Positions 10,446-22,989 of a DNA stretch of 64,000 nt are shown one piece after another. This DNA comes from Lophius americanus (lineage: Eukaryota > Chordata > Actinopteri > Lophiiformes > Lophiidae): assembly GCA_037951165.1 (NCBI GenBank), contig JBBDHG010000008.1, positions 9,491,501 through 9,555,500 on the forward strand. Direction: 5' to 3'. A program made the translations under genes and the position numbers. The notes beneath the pieces were generated by a model. It was not told where the DNA came from. It searched no databases and was given only the letters and a program-made list of their open reading frames with translations. Positions within the stretch are counted from its first letter, which is position 1, and the number at the start of each line of letters is the position of its first letter.

Positions 10446-11074
10446 TTATAAACATATTGGACAACTCACAAAATAACCATATATGGACATTTCAATCTCT
10501 CACATCTGGACCATATTCCATATCTGGGAAAAAAATCTATTTGTTCTCAGTACTGAAATAGCAAAACAAATTAGAGACAACTTCATGCGTCTGTGAAGGT
10601 AAGACATCATTATATCTAGGTTTTCTTTAAAAAACTACTCTATTATGAATTCCACATATTTTTCTTGATAATTTCTTTTATGTGTTCATCATCTACTGAT
10701 GGTTAGCACATGATTTGGTCTTAGACAGTTCAGAGTAAAGTAATGGCATCATAACATCAGCATAGTGTGTGTGCGAAGGCCTGGGTTCAATGATACAATC
10801 ACCGGTGAACTCAACCCTACGGTGGCACAAAGTAGAGGGCAGACATTGTTTTCGCTTATGAGCTACAATTAGGCATTAAAGTCTTCATTAGTATCAATTC
10901 CAATGTGCCAGTACTAGATTTTTGGACAAAAATCGCAAATATTTACGTTTTCACATCATCATATAATTATAATTTGACTATTTTTTACCAGGATTCTTTC
11001 ATTTTCACTCTGGTATAAATAGCGTAGCGTAAGCTCATATATGTGCATCTGTGGTTACACATGTGCTTCCTGAG
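10446..11074. other. No supported gene; weak tRNA-like B box
   Basis: AT-rich sequence. 'ggcctgggttcaatgat' at about 10779-10795 resembles a B box but no matching A box or SINE body was seen, so no tRNA or SINE is called. Confidence 0.4.
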
Positions 11075-11135
11075 TTTATATCTATCTATCTATCTATCCA
11101 TCTACATATATATACATATATATATATGTAAATAA
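11075..11135. repeat. (TATC)n/(TA)n microsatellite
   Basis: Seven or so TATC units lead into mixed TA/CATA repeats. TG-rich sequence follows at 11150-11185 and a GAGA-rich run at 11338-11372. Confidence 0.9.
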
Positions 11136-11644
11136 GTGTTTGTCTAGTTGTGTGTGAGTTTGTGTGTGTGTGTGAGTGCATTTGCGTGGGTGTGTGTGTC
11201 AATCAGCTCCATGCAGTCTGGATCACAGATGGGCGAGTGACTTGATACCCTCCTTAACTCAAGATGTGTTAGAGAGGGAACAAAAAGAACGACAGAACAG
11301 GAGAGAAAGTGAGAATGTGAGTGTGTGTTTGTCTAAGGGAGAGAGAGGGAGAGAGAGAAAGCGAGAGAGCATCAGTTAAGAGAGGGCTTTAACCCTTCTA
11401 TCCTTTATGAATATTGCAGCAGCACCTTAAGGAATCACTAGGGACAGACAGGAGGTGTGTGAGGTGGTTAGGTGGTGGTGGTGTAGGTGGTGGGAGTTGA
11501 TGTAAGGCAAAGCACCGCCCTTGGCCGTTGGAGGTGCGAAGAGCTAATCCTGAGTTAAATGATCTGGCACTTTACAAAATACACGACAATTACACAGATA
11601 ATTATAGTCAGAATTCACACAGACCCCACAAGTCATATGGGCTC

Positions 11645-11661
11645 CACACACGCACACACAC

Positions 11662-11741
<80 letters not shown>

Positions 11742-11752
11742 ACAAACACACA
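11645..11752. repeat. (CA)n microsatellite, about 100 bp
   Basis: Almost pure CA, with a few CG interruptions at the left and 'caaacagacaaac' at the right. All open frames over 11528-11789 on both strands are translations of this repeat (TH or CV polymers). Confidence 0.95.
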
Positions 11753-13425
11753 CTCCTGCCAGGGGTGGCAAAAACCTCCTGAAGAGTGAAGAGATTGTGT
11801 GTTAAAGTGTGTCCTGATTTGTCCGAATGTATAACACGTCGTGTATATAAAGTTAACTAAATGGCTGACAGTAAAGTTCTCTTCATAGCCGTAATACTCT
11901 CACACTGAAAAAATTCCTCCGCCGATTAGACCTGGTATGCATATTGTTGACATACCTGGCAAACACAGGTAAGGTAGTGACTGAGGACACGCCCCCCCCC
12001 GTGTTGGATGGCGGATTTAATTGCACATATTGCAGTGACGAACTGTCTTTCAAATAAAGCAGAGAGATTATGAAGAATCTGTAATGGCAAAAACAAATCT
12101 GTCTTTCATGTCTGATCTTAGCGAAGACGCTAGGACTGAACCGCGTACCTCAAATTACACTGTCAGTCGAGGAGCGTCTACTACAACTACGCTAACCAAT
12201 GCAGTCGCCAAATGGGTCCCCATGGAACGCTTCACATTTAACATTCTTTTAGACCAGAGCCTTGGATGTGTTTCTAGATTCCTTCAGGTAACCCATCATT
12301 TCAGGCCCCCCTCAAATTTTATTTACTGATAATTTAAAGGCAAGCTGATTAGATTCACTTTGTAGAATATATATAATGAGCGTTGTGGGTAAAATTGCAA
12401 TTGCATTTATTGCAATTGAACCCCCAGAATACAGACTACTACTATAGACTACTGTTTGGATTGTGAAACAGGTTTGTTCAGAACCTCCTGCCTGTCCACA
12501 GTCCTAATAAAAAACAGAAAGGGGTAAAAAAAAAAAAAAAAATGGATCCATGCAACGCTTCAAATGCTGCAGGAAAAAAATCTGAAAATGAATTATGTCA
12601 CACAACTCTAGAACACAGCTGAAGTCAGAACTCTTCTACAGTGGTGTGTGTGTGTTTCAGGCGGCTGGGTGCGCTGATCATTGGCAGGTTGAAGGGTACT
12701 TGATTTTTTCTATGTGAAACCAGTTCCTGGGAGACCTATAGGACTTCGGGTAGTACATAATATACTTACGTACTATACTGTATACCGTATTTTCATATTT
12801 GTTTGTTTACCCCATTCTCTGTGTGTGCGCGCGTGTGTGTGTGTGTTAGCGTGTGTGTGTTCCTGGTAACTGTCTCCTCTACACCATCTGTACCTGTTTC
12901 GCTTCAACAATTAACCAAACCACAGTGATGTCATCGGGAACCAGCAGCAGCTGCTTTAACACACTGACAACCACCCAAATATCAAGTTACAGTGAAGTCG
13001 TGTGATACTCAACTCTTCACCAGGGTCTGGGCATTTGAAGGATTTCACTGTAAATTCAATGTAATCATATAAACAAGGATTCTTAATGTCAGTTTAGAGC
13101 AGCATGAATAATTAATTAATCAAGCTGGGTTATTTCCTCCTCTGTGGAGGTAGAAATCTTAAACGTCTCCAACATTGTGAGTCTAGCTATGATACACACA
13201 TTAATAATCACAAAATGAGAATGAACAAACTCCTGATGTATTGTTGACTAGTATTGTTGATTGAGAAACTGTTAAGTGTGTTTATGTGTGTCTGTCGCCT
13301 GTGTGTGTGATTAACTTGTCGTCATACCGGAGCTGTGAGGAGACGAGAAGCTGCAGCGCACAAAGATAAAAGTGGTTGTTGGAATTACGACTGTGTGTTG
13401 CTGTGAGTGTATTTCTAAATTATTT
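11753..13425. other. No supported gene; short simple repeats
   Basis: Contains a C run at 11992-12000, an A run at about 12526-12541 and TG repeats at 12822-12862. The 81-aa frame at 12084-12329 is not a recognisable protein. No dispersed repeat was identified. Confidence 0.5.
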
Positions 13426-13898
13426 TAGTTTTTGTGTCTGTGTGTGTCTGATTGTGTGTGTAAGTATGCTTGCGTAGATGTATGTGTGTCTGTGTGTATA
13501 TGTGTGTGTTTGCGTGTATACGAGTGTTTGTATGTGCTTTTCTGTGTGTGTGTGTGTTCGGGTGTGTGTCTGTGTGTGTATGTGTGTGTGGGTTTGCGTG
13601 TATACGAGTGTGTGTATGTGCTTTTCTGTGTGTGTGTGTGTTTGGCTGTGTTTCTGTGTGTATATGTGTGTGTGTGTGTTCGGGTGTGTATCTGTATGTG
13701 TATGTGTGTGTTTGCGTGTATACGAGTGTGTGTATGTGTTTTTCTGCGTGTCTGTCTGTGTGTCTATGCTTTACAGTGTGCTCCTGCTTGTGTGTGTATG
13801 TATGTGCGTCTGTGTATGTCTGTTTTTGTACATGTGTTTGTGTGTCTGTGTGTGTGGGTGTATGTACAAGTGTCTGTGTGTCTGTGTGTGTCTGTCGT
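13426..13898 (+). repeat. TG-rich minisatellite with higher-order structure
   Basis: TG-rich sequence in which 'tttgcgtgtatacgagtg' recurs at 13509, 13593 and 13711, and 'gttcgggtgtgt' at 13556 and 13678. The three overlapping frames of 143-162 aa are cysteine/valine polymers produced by the repeat; no stop codon arises in TG words, which keeps all frames open. Confidence 0.9.
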
Positions 13899-14879
13899 TA
13901 ACTCGTGCTGTTAAAACCGGAGGCGTCAACTTCACTTCCACTCCGGGGCTGAACATGTTGCTTTGACATTTTTCACCATCCAACCATGCCAAATACCCGC
14001 AACACACAAGGTGGCCATTGTTTTCCTCGCCGTGTTTTCATAGTGACGTCATCGTCCGTGTTTGATAAAGTTATTTGTAGGATGGCAGCTCTTCAGACAG
14101 TGAGGCATATGCTGCTGACACAGTTTGTAATTCAGGCTGCAGCCAGAAGGTCAGAAAACAGTAAATAGGTTTTTGCCCATTGATTGAACTTGAGAGCTTA
14201 AACGACCAAATGAATATGATTGGTTTTATATTTATATCCCTCAAAGGTCAAGGATGTCACCCCCGGACGGATGACCGCCGCCGATCCTTTGTTTCAACCC
14301 CTCTCTCTTATTTTGCTGTGGCCAGATACACATGTTTATTTTGAATCTGGATTATGATCAGAATCCGATTCGTGAGCTGGCCGTGCCGGAACATTTTCAA
14401 ACACAGAGAAAATAAATATCTCGTGGGAGGGAGTTCCAGACACTGGAACAGAAGGACAGGAGGTTCTGACAGGAGGTTCTGAGGGGACTTGTCATTCTTT
14501 TTGACGAGCTCATGGTGACCTTTGTAAAAGGTTCTTAAAAGGATCTGTTCTTTCAAACAGAGGATCACTAGGATATTTTTGAAGTCTAGAAAATGTGTGA
14601 ATATGAAGTTAGAGACGTGTTTTTGTCATCTTTATTTGAAAAAGGCATCCTTATTAGTCTACAGAACGCCGACAACAGTACCGGTGGCAGTCCCAGCAGG
14701 CAGCTGGTTTAACTTTTGAGCAAAATTTGTCAGCTTTAGAGTTGGAGCAGCAAAAGATGCAGTTCTAGTTAGTGGACCAGGAAAAGCAGAAGGACGGTTT
14801 TAGTAGGAATGAATATTATTATTATTATTATTATTATAATAATATTCTGGTCCTTTTGATCCTGAGTCAGGGTGTGTTG
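13899..14879. other. No supported gene; small duplications
   Basis: 'gacaggaggttctga' is tandemly duplicated at 14455-14484. A palindromic ATT tract lies at 14811-14847: 'gaatattattat' pairs with 14836-14847. Nothing else is recognised. Confidence 0.5.
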
Positions 14880-15090
14880 ATATTGTTGCTAACTTCTTTC
14901 TATAACATTTAAAAAAAAGGACTTAAAACTTTCCTTTTTAGCAGAACCTTTAACTTTAATTAACATTGCTACTTTTTGGTCAGGCTTTTATATAGTTATT
15001 ATTATTATTTTTTTATTGATGCTTTTATCTGCTTTTACTTTGTAGCACTTTGAGATTTGATCCAAATGTAAAGTGCATTATAAATTGAAT

Positions 15091-15122
<32 letters not shown>
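14880..15122 (+). mobile_element. L2-type LINE 3' end
   Basis: From about 14980 it matches 8096-8242 with only scattered differences, ending in (ATT)n. The upstream 'ttaaaactttcctttttagc' near 14924-14943 resembles the usual '...aaaccttcctttt...' region of these LINE tails, so this copy extends further 5' than the one at 8 kb. Confidence 0.7.
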
Positions 15123-15129
15123 ACCCCTA

Positions 15130-15440
15130 TATATATTTAAATCTATCTGGATTTTAATTTTGATTTGCGTAAAATTGCACAAACTTGTAAATACCAACCC
15201 ACTAAATATGCTTTATATTATTATTTCATCATTATTATCATTATTATTCCCTGAAAAATCTCGCAATGCTGAAAAGCCTGCCAGAAAAGAAATCTTGGCT
15301 CCCACTAACGCAAAAGTAATAATGGGGTAATTTTTGGCCCAAGATCCATTCTCCCTCCAAGTTTCATGAAAATCCTTCAGCCGTTTTTAATTAATCTGAC
15401 TGACAAGACAAACAAACACGGGTGAAAAAATGGAAGAATA
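15130..15440 (-). repeat. Family C dispersed repeat
   Basis: 'ctccaagtttcatgaaaatc' near 15355-15374 and 'ctgactgacaagacaaacaa' near 15397-15416 are hallmarks of the family, reading opposite to the copy at 54965. Upstream 'aaaaatctcgcaatgctgaa' (15254-15273) is also typical. The promoter or coding origin of the family is unknown to me. Confidence 0.55.
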
Positions 15441-17269
15441 GAAGAGAAGGGTTCTTTAAAAGACTTTTACCCGTCAATTTTCACATTAACTCATTATAGT
15501 CCAATGGCAGCAGAGGGATTCATATCTGTGCATCAATGGTTGCTCCTCATTTTACGCTGGAAAATACAATAGTCCTTCTGCTGAGCTGCCACTTCCCTCC
15601 ACCACATCACACATTATTTCTTTCTTCCTTTCTTTCCCTTTACCTCCCCTGCTCTGTCTCGTTTCTCCTGGACAACTGTGACTGTTTTAATTCTGACCGC
15701 TGATTAGCCTGAATCAATTAAGTCCTTCAGGCCGTGTCCAACGGCAGAGCGGCATGGGGTATTTAGACTATTTAGGCTCCCATTCATCAAGGCCCCAGCA
15801 CCTTAATCACCCTTTAATTACAAACCACGACTCTCAGAGCTCAAGTGGGACATTAAGCCGGGCGGCTTTCTCTGCAGAGGTTTCAAATTAGTCGAACAAA
15901 TCAAGCAGTTTGCTCTCAAGTTGACGCGACCTCTGTGGTGTCCCGTCTGCTGATTGCATACAAAGCCCTATATGTGTTGAACAGGACGCACCAGCAGGAA
16001 TCAGGAAGCAATTATTTGAATAGCTAAGCTGTAAATAGGTACAGTAAGATTAAATTAAATTTGACATAATGCAACTTTACATATATATTTAATTGAAGAT
16101 GGATAGGTTGAAAATATATAGCATGGTGAGAAAGCCAATTATACGTTGAAATAACTCCCCAAAAAGAATTGGACACTGCAATATGCTGTGCAGAAATTTC
16201 AAATTAAAATCTCAAATGCCTAAAGCTCAAATGGCTAAAGCCTTCACAAGTTGACATTTAAAGTGATACACTACAGGAAGTGTAAAATATTAATTTAAGT
16301 TATCGTGTTGCCTAACTATTGGACATGTTTAAATCGCTGCGTGTGGAGGATCACAGGCGTCGCAAATTTTTAATGTAAAGCATTTCATTAGTTTCATTCA
16401 TTGGTAAAGTGGTAAAAAATAAGTTTAACAAAATGCAGATTATCCATGATATGTAAGAAGCTTTCTGATAATGTTATGTAGTAAAATGTCTCCCGTAGGG
16501 CCCCCGGTCTCGAGAACAATCTGACGGGATCAGACTGGCTCCTTGTCCTTTTTACAAATCTCTTTTAAACATTTTTTTTCACAAGTGTTCTTATTCTGGG
16601 ATTTTGGTCTGAATTTGATCTGTGATGTCATTTCTTCAGTCTTTTTATGTTCTTCCCGATTTATTGATTGTCTGATGTTTATTTCATAATTTTCCACATA
16701 ACCTTATAGATTTGATCCCTGTTAGTTTGTTATTTTAGTTTGTCCCGTAAATCACCATTGTCATATAAAGAAAGTTCATTATTATCATTATCATTTTTTT
16801 CCCTAGATTTTGAGTGCACTGTTTCCACTCTGTCCTGTATGTCACATGGCAGTCATCTGATACTTACAGTTGACTACATTTCATTAAGTCATCTGTAAAT
16901 ATCTTGCACATACGTTAATGGGTGTCTTGATTATGTCAACTAAAAAAAGAATCCCCCAAAATTCTTGTTATATTCTCTCTTTTTTTCCCTGATCGTTTTA
17001 CAGATGGAATACTCCAGCAGCACAATGTTGATAACCGCTAATACACTTCAGAAGATGATTTAAACCAAAAAATCAGTAAACTATTTGCCCATGAAAGTCT
17101 GGCCTCAGGCACCGAAACATCCCTGAACATGTCGTCAGAGCGTTAACAGGTGTAATATTAACTAAACAAACACTACTGCAGCATGTGCAACAAAGCGTTC
17201 CTTTAATATCTGCATTTATAATAAATCAAACCTCTGAGGAGGAAGTCTTTTATTTTTTCCTTGCAGCTA
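15441..17269. other. Repeat-poor stretch, candidate regulatory island at 15690-15960
   Basis: No gene or dispersed repeat was identified. Within 15690-15960 GC content rises and TAAT/ATTA words and 'caattaag', 'cctttaattac', 'aaattagtcg' recur without simple repeats, the texture of vertebrate conserved non-coding elements. This is texture only; conservation cannot be assessed from one sequence. Confidence 0.3.
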
Positions 17270-17800
17270 TCAGCGTTACTAATCCTTTTTGTGCCTCTCT
17301 TGTTCTGCTGTTCAAAGCAGCGGCAGGGATAACATCACTTCATTGACAATCAACAGTCTGGGTTTGTCAATTAGACCTTGTAGTCGACTAATCTCCTGCA
17401 GGACAGCTCGGGCTTTTCACTCGTAGAAAGGAGGAGAAAAGCGGAGCACTTTAATGCCATCTAATGACGTTATGGGAGGAATAGCCACATGCTGCTGGGA
17501 ACCTGAAAATCCCACTTTGTTCCTTTAGGATTTGTACAAAAAAATCCACCTCCTCCCCCCTTGCCAGTTTCTGATCCCCTTAGTGTTATGCCGACACAAT
17601 GGGGCCCCCACCGACGGCCCCCGTCCACCTCTCATTCACTAAACACCTCTCTCATTTGTTGGGCCGCGGCTGGGGGCATACACTGTATTATTTTGTCCTC
17701 AATTAGCAGAAAAGGCCTGTGTTGATCACTTCCTCTGCAAAGGTGAGCGGACATTCCTCAGGGCTGCGTTGACGCGGGTAATTAGGGAGGTTATCAATGG
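17270..17800. promoter_or_regulatory. Candidate conserved non-coding island
   Basis: Repeat-free, GC-richer sequence with clustered motifs: 'tcaattaga', 'gactaatct', 'ctaatgacgttatg' (a CRE-like TGACGT next to TAAT), 'ctcaattagc', 'gtaattaggg'. It has no open frame of note. Enhancer function is inferred only from motif texture. Confidence 0.3.
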
Positions 17801-19604
17801 TGAGTTGCGCTGAAAAAAAAAGGAAAAGGTCTCTCTTTAGAAATGGTTGCTGTTAAGACGAGGCGGAAATAAGACTAAATAGCAGATCTTTGGGCAGGAC
17901 TTTGTGCCAAAACCCAGCAACTGCCACCTCCTCCTGCCTCAACCTGCACACAAAGCCCTGATGAGAGTTTCACGTCTGTTTGTCAGTGAGACGCAGACCG
18001 ACAGTTGCTGGGCCTCCAGAGCTCCTCCCTCCTTTTTCAGCCTCTTTATTATGAGTCCCGCTTTGATGAACCTGTCCTCCCATTTCCGCTGGGCTCACAC
18101 AGACTAAATTCTGCCAAATCCTTCAAACCAGGAACCCTCCCCCGAGAGAATGATGGATGAGAAAAGGGTAAGCCAGGATCAGGGATGGAGTGGTTCTCAG
18201 AATCTGATGCTAACAACAACAAAAAATGATGTCGAAGAAATCTTGATTAATCAGATCAGGCCACCATCTTGCATTGCTCAGTGGTCCAGGTCTGACACTG
18301 ACATGCCCATTGTAGATTATTTTGGCATTGGAAAGCTCAGGCACTCTCACCCATCTTTTGACCTAACTTTTTGCAGCACCCACCAAGAAACAGTCCTTCC
18401 TCATACAGATGTATGTCTAAAACTGTAGTAGATTATCTCTGGTGGTAGCTGTATATTCTACCCATAAAATCATTTTCATCATCCCAAGATCTAGATTATT
18501 ATTGGGATCTGCAAAAAACTATACGCACCCATTTCGGGCGGATAAAACAGACACCGTGAATTTGTCAGTCTGGGTAATTGTGTGTAAGAACCACAGGGGA
18601 CATTTTACCGTACTTAACATACTTTACTCTCTGATTGTGTCATTCTGTTGTTGTTGCACTTTCTCTCCAGGGCTGCAGACCAATTAGGAGCCTAATCAGT
18701 GGCATGGGACCCACCTGGGCCTGGTGGGTCCCATGCATATGAACCCAAGCGTCATCAGATCTATTTAACACTCACACACCTCCTTGGCTTTTGGTTTCCT
18801 TTTTTGTTGTTTTTTCAGGGCTGGTTTGGGGGAAGAAATTACCCTGCAGAACCAGAAAAATCCTCTAATATATCAAATACTTTGATAGTTGTTGATATAC
18901 TATCAAAATATACAACATAAGACAGCAGCAGAACATAAGGATCCAGTGAATTTTAAGTACCGAGCTCATGACCTCATGCTGTTTACCTTATTCAAAGACA
19001 TTTCTCTTGACTCTCTTCGTCTTTTAATTGCTAACTTCTACTGGCTGTGCTTTACGAGGGGTACCAAAGCCTCTTGCCTTTTCTTGCCTTGCCTTTTCAC
19101 GTCGTATTAATTTAGATGAGCACTTCCGTGCTGTTGCTGCCTCTGATGCCTTGTTGGAGGCAGAACATTATCGACTCCCCCCATTACACCTTCATACCAC
19201 AGCGTGTGTATCAGTGGAAGCTGGTGAGTTTTAAAATTCAGGAGGAAGGGAGATTTTCAGACTAAAAAATAGTCAAGTATGTGCCTGCTGTTTCGGGGGA
19301 CAAAAGCAAACGAGTTTATTTGAATTAAACTGCTAAAAAAAAATACACTTAATTGTAACAGTATCACACCGAGTCAATTAAAGCTGTGAGATATGGATCT
19401 GTCCAGTTAGGAAGCGTGAGCAATTGTGAATCAGTTTCACCTGCTTTTGTGCAAATGAAAGTGAAATCAGGTGGACAGGAGAGGCAACAGCAGGAAACAC
19501 CCCCCATATTCTGGTGGGCACAGATCATTTCTCTCTCCTCATCCTTCCTGACTGATTTCTTTTTTTTGTCTACTTCTGCATTTTACTACTGCCCTTGTCA
19601 CTTC
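17801..19604. other. No supported gene
   Basis: Several 60-95-aa frames lie on the plus strand, but none shows a recognisable domain, signal peptide or splice pattern, and they are not consistent with one another. A perfect hairpin lies at 18702-18736. Confidence 0.45.
18702..18736. repeat. Perfect hairpin, 14-bp arms, 7-nt loop
   Basis: Positions 18702-18715 (gcatgggacccacc) pair exactly with 18723-18736; the loop is 18716-18722. It has the same arm and loop geometry as the hairpin at 146-180 but an unrelated sequence, and lies in apparently unique DNA. Confidence 0.9.
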
Positions 19605-20105
19605 TCAAGGGCGTGGAAGAGTTACTAGGAGACGGGCCATTACAAGAGGAGAACTGGACACCGCAACAACCCAGCAGCAGACTCCTTAGTGCGATGAGGA
19701 ACAGGTGGACCACTGCCAGATCTCTACAAAATGACCTCCAGCAGGCTTTTGGTGGGACCTGTTCTCACAGCCCAACATGGTTCAGCTTGATTGGGGTTCC
19801 CCAGAGAACACCAGACTGGGCAGGTTCTTGGATGGTACCCCATTCTCTTCACAGAGGAGAGCAGGTTCCATCTGAGCTCATGTGACAGAGTTAAACATCA
19901 TCCAGGGGGGGTTCAGTGATGGTCTGGGGAGGCATATTCTGAGGGAGTCACTCAGACCTCCATGCTAATGGTAACCTGATTGTATTTAGGTACCAGGATG
20001 AAAATTTCACATCTCAGCTGGTGCAATGGACACTGGGTTCCTCCTGCTGCAGGAAAATGTCCGTCCTCATGTGACCAGAACACTGGTCCTCGATTGGCCG
20101 AGGAG
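19605..20105 (+). pseudogene. Degenerate Tc1-like transposase
   Basis: The order of landmarks follows a fish Tc1-like transposase gene: 'gacgggccattacaagagga', 'caacaacccagcagcag', 'aggaacaggtggaccactgcc', 'aatgacctccagcaggct', 'cctgttctcacagcccaaca', 'ccagagaacaccagactgg', 'tcagtgatggtctggggagg', 'gggttcctcctgctgcagga'. Translation gives pieces such as NRWTTARSLQNDLQQA (19697 onward) and GFLLLQENVRPHVTR, where the family has an LLVHDNARPHVA-type segment holding the second catalytic aspartate; here it is N in a decayed frame. Frameshifts and internal deletions shorten it to about 500 bp. Homology ends at a palindromic block starting at 20087. Both terminal repeats are missing. Confidence 0.8.
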
Positions 20106-20176
20106 TGACTCCTCGGCCAATCGAGGAGTCACTCCCTGCAGACCAATCGAGGAGTCACTCCTCGATTGGTCTGCAG
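20087..20176. repeat. Two adjacent perfect palindromes, 20-bp arms, 1-nt centres
   Basis: Palindrome 1 pairs 20087-20106 with 20108-20127 around g20107. Palindrome 2 pairs 20136-20155 with 20157-20176 around c20156. They share the core 'cgaggagtNactcctcg', so the 90 bp hold four alternating copies of one word. They begin inside the Tc1-like transposase remnant where the family sequence has no palindrome. Such arms could extrude as cruciforms and are usually unstable, so they are probably young. Confidence 0.95.
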
Positions 20177-22989
20177 TCTTTTCCTGCAGCTCAGAAGTGT
20201 GCCTGATTTAGAATTCCCTCTCCTCCTCTTCCCTCCACACTGGTTAATGTGAAAGTTTGACAAAGTGTTGCTCTGCTACACTACTGTGTCCATTTTCTTT
20301 GGTGCTTTTCGTTCACAAGGTAGATTATCACGTCGTTTTTAAAACTTTTGAATCCTCACTATTACCTAGCAATTTAGATTGTAGTGAAGATTGGCAACAT
20401 GTTGCTGTAAATGCTCAAATACTTACTATTTTCATTCAATCATATAATTAATCAAAGAAAATATTATTTAAAAAAAGTCCAGCATTGAGATCTTTATGTG
20501 CGTGGTATTATTATTTACCCTGTTTGTTGTTGGATGATACAACTCTTCTGTGTAGAAGTCTGATTTAGACTTAAATTATTAATTGAATGCATTTATTTAA
20601 TTAAAATGTATTTATTTAAATGTGACCTATATCTTAATCTAATGTTTCATATTTTATTTGAATGAGTTTATTTGCCTCGCATCTTTCGAGAGCTCTGTGG
20701 AGCTGAACCGTGATCAAATGATCCTCTCGGGTCTCAGCGGGGTTGGTTGGACCAACATTTAGCATTTTGTCTCTTAAGAGGCTCTTCTTTTTTGTGTCGA
20801 GGACAGGGTGACTCCTCTACGCCTCACCCCCGGGTGCCAAAAAAAACTCTGAGAGGGGAAAGACAGATGGTGGCTGGCTTTAAAATCAGTCCTCGGTGGC
20901 TAGGGATGCCATCTTGGAGTGTCCTCGATCCTGCCAGAGTCACAGGACGCAGATGCACATGCATATGGTTCACCACAAAATGATCCGACGTTCAGCGAAG
21001 ATGAAGAGGAACACGGTGCTGGGTGATCGGTTCTGATCCCTGAGGTCTGATCACTCTGATCTGTGTGTTTGTTTTTGATTTTTCTAAACATCAGAGGTGA
21101 TGAGGACGCTTTGAATATTCCCTAGTAAACCAAAACACATCTACTCAGAAGTTCTGGATTTTGTGTTGAAGTGTCCCAGCAGTTGATACAATATCGTTAC
21201 TCCGGAATGAAACGTATACATAGGGCACTATGGCAATGGCATAACGCCCATAAAGCAGGGGAGAAGGGGAGTGAAAAAGAGAGTGAGTGAGGGAGTGAGC
21301 AATACGTCTGCCTGTAAATGAGGCGGACTTCGGGTCATACCATCGCCATAGCAGAATTTGTGGCAGGTCATCATGCTGAGTAGGATTTAGGAATATAAAA
21401 GACCGACGGATAAAACTATTATAAAGTAGAAATAGAAATCTAGTAATAAATAAATCTCACCTGTGGGACATTAAGTCGGGTTAGGGTGGATGATAGGTGG
21501 ACATTTATTGGATCCAGGTTTCATTTATCGTCCGTGATTTGGTTTGGGCAGTAAAAGAGTTGAAAGGTTAATTTTAGTCATATTCTCCCATGATAGAGGT
21601 TAAGTTATATCCATATAAACACAAGAGTTTTTCCGGTCGGGGGCCATCTGTGTCCTTTGAGACACTTTTTCTTATTAAATTATTTTTTTTGACTGTTTTG
21701 GATGTGATGGATTGTTCGCCATTCTAGTTTAAGATGTTTTGACCATCAGGAAAACACACAAGTTTGTACAATTACTCACTTCCTGCTGCTGTGGGTGAGT
21801 GTGTGTGTGTGTGTGTTTTTGTGTGTTTGTGTTTGACAGGCCAGGGGGGTTGGAGTTAGTGGACGACAGACAGACCCTCAGGCGCTACAGGTGTCTGAGA
21901 GGAGAAAGAGACTGAGAGAGTTAAAGAAAAGGAAAACATGGGAAGAGAAAGAATAACAGGATGAATTGAGTTGTTGTATTTAGAGAGAGGACTCCATCAT
22001 TTTTAGAAATATGAGGCTCCCAAGTTCTCTAGGCACCTGTAATAAACTCACAACACTTCACTGTTGCATCATCCGACACAAAAAAGTGTAACATTAGAAG
22101 ACTCTGAGGTCGTGTCTTTGGCTTCAAAATCCTTCCTGAGAGATCCGATCATGGAGGACGGCTCAGGTAGGAGCACAGCCCTGAAGTACTGAGAATACCT
22201 GCTCACACAGAATTCATTTGGAACACATTTTAAAAGTGTTAAGGCTTATGTTTTGTGGGCCTCAATCGTACACTACATACTCAGATTATGTTTTTCTTTA
22301 AATGACAGGAGACGACCAAAGATCTTATTTTAATTGTTATAAATTTTAACGTAAAACATCTTATGTTTTTGAACTCTGAAAAGTGATTCAGACCAATGAA
22401 CTTATAAACACAATACGTCACTCTTCTTTAAAAAAATAGGACAATTTTGTAGGGATAAACTTAACAGAATTTTGAGACGCAGCCATAGCAGTCGTTAAAT
22501 AATTTGTCTATTTTTAAATTCGGGTTTATTTGCTATGTTAAGGAGTCCAGCAGCAGATGGGAAGAAACTGTCCCTCTGGACCGCATACGGACATCTCGTA
22601 TTTACAATGAATACAATATATCTTCTTGTTTCTTCCTTTCAAAAAGTGCCACTGACACAATGTCTTTCTAAAGTACATCTCACATGCCAATATTCTGAAG
22701 CTGTTTCAACACACTGTTTCAACTGATTGCTCAATTTGCACAAAATGTGTGACAGGAGATAAAATCCTGCTCATAATTACCAAAAGCAACCACAGGAACT
22801 ACAGCAAACAATTATGCAAGGGAACTAAAAGAGCTATATAACAAAGAAATGAGTAGTTCATAAAAATAATAGGAAAGAATATTAACTTAAAGTTGATAAT
22901 AATAGTAAAACCGAGATCGAGATGTATCATATATGTGAATTTACATCTTGATATGAAAAGAAAATATTGGTTATTCAGGAAATTAATAA
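20177..22989. other. No supported gene; minor repeats
   Basis: Mostly AT-rich unique sequence. A TG run lies at about 21797-21832. The word 'gcagatgggaagaaactgtc' at 22552-22571 is typical of the 3' region of Rex-type fish LINEs, so 22530-22585 may be a small LINE relic. No other feature is seen. Confidence 0.45.

Noticed and set aside
10735..10860. Possible tRNA gene or SINE from a B-box-like word
   Set aside because: No A box at the proper distance and no cloverleaf could be drawn.
13432..13966. Three overlapping cysteine-rich frames of 143-162 aa
   Set aside because: They are translations of TG-rich minisatellite DNA; composition is C/V/Y polymer.
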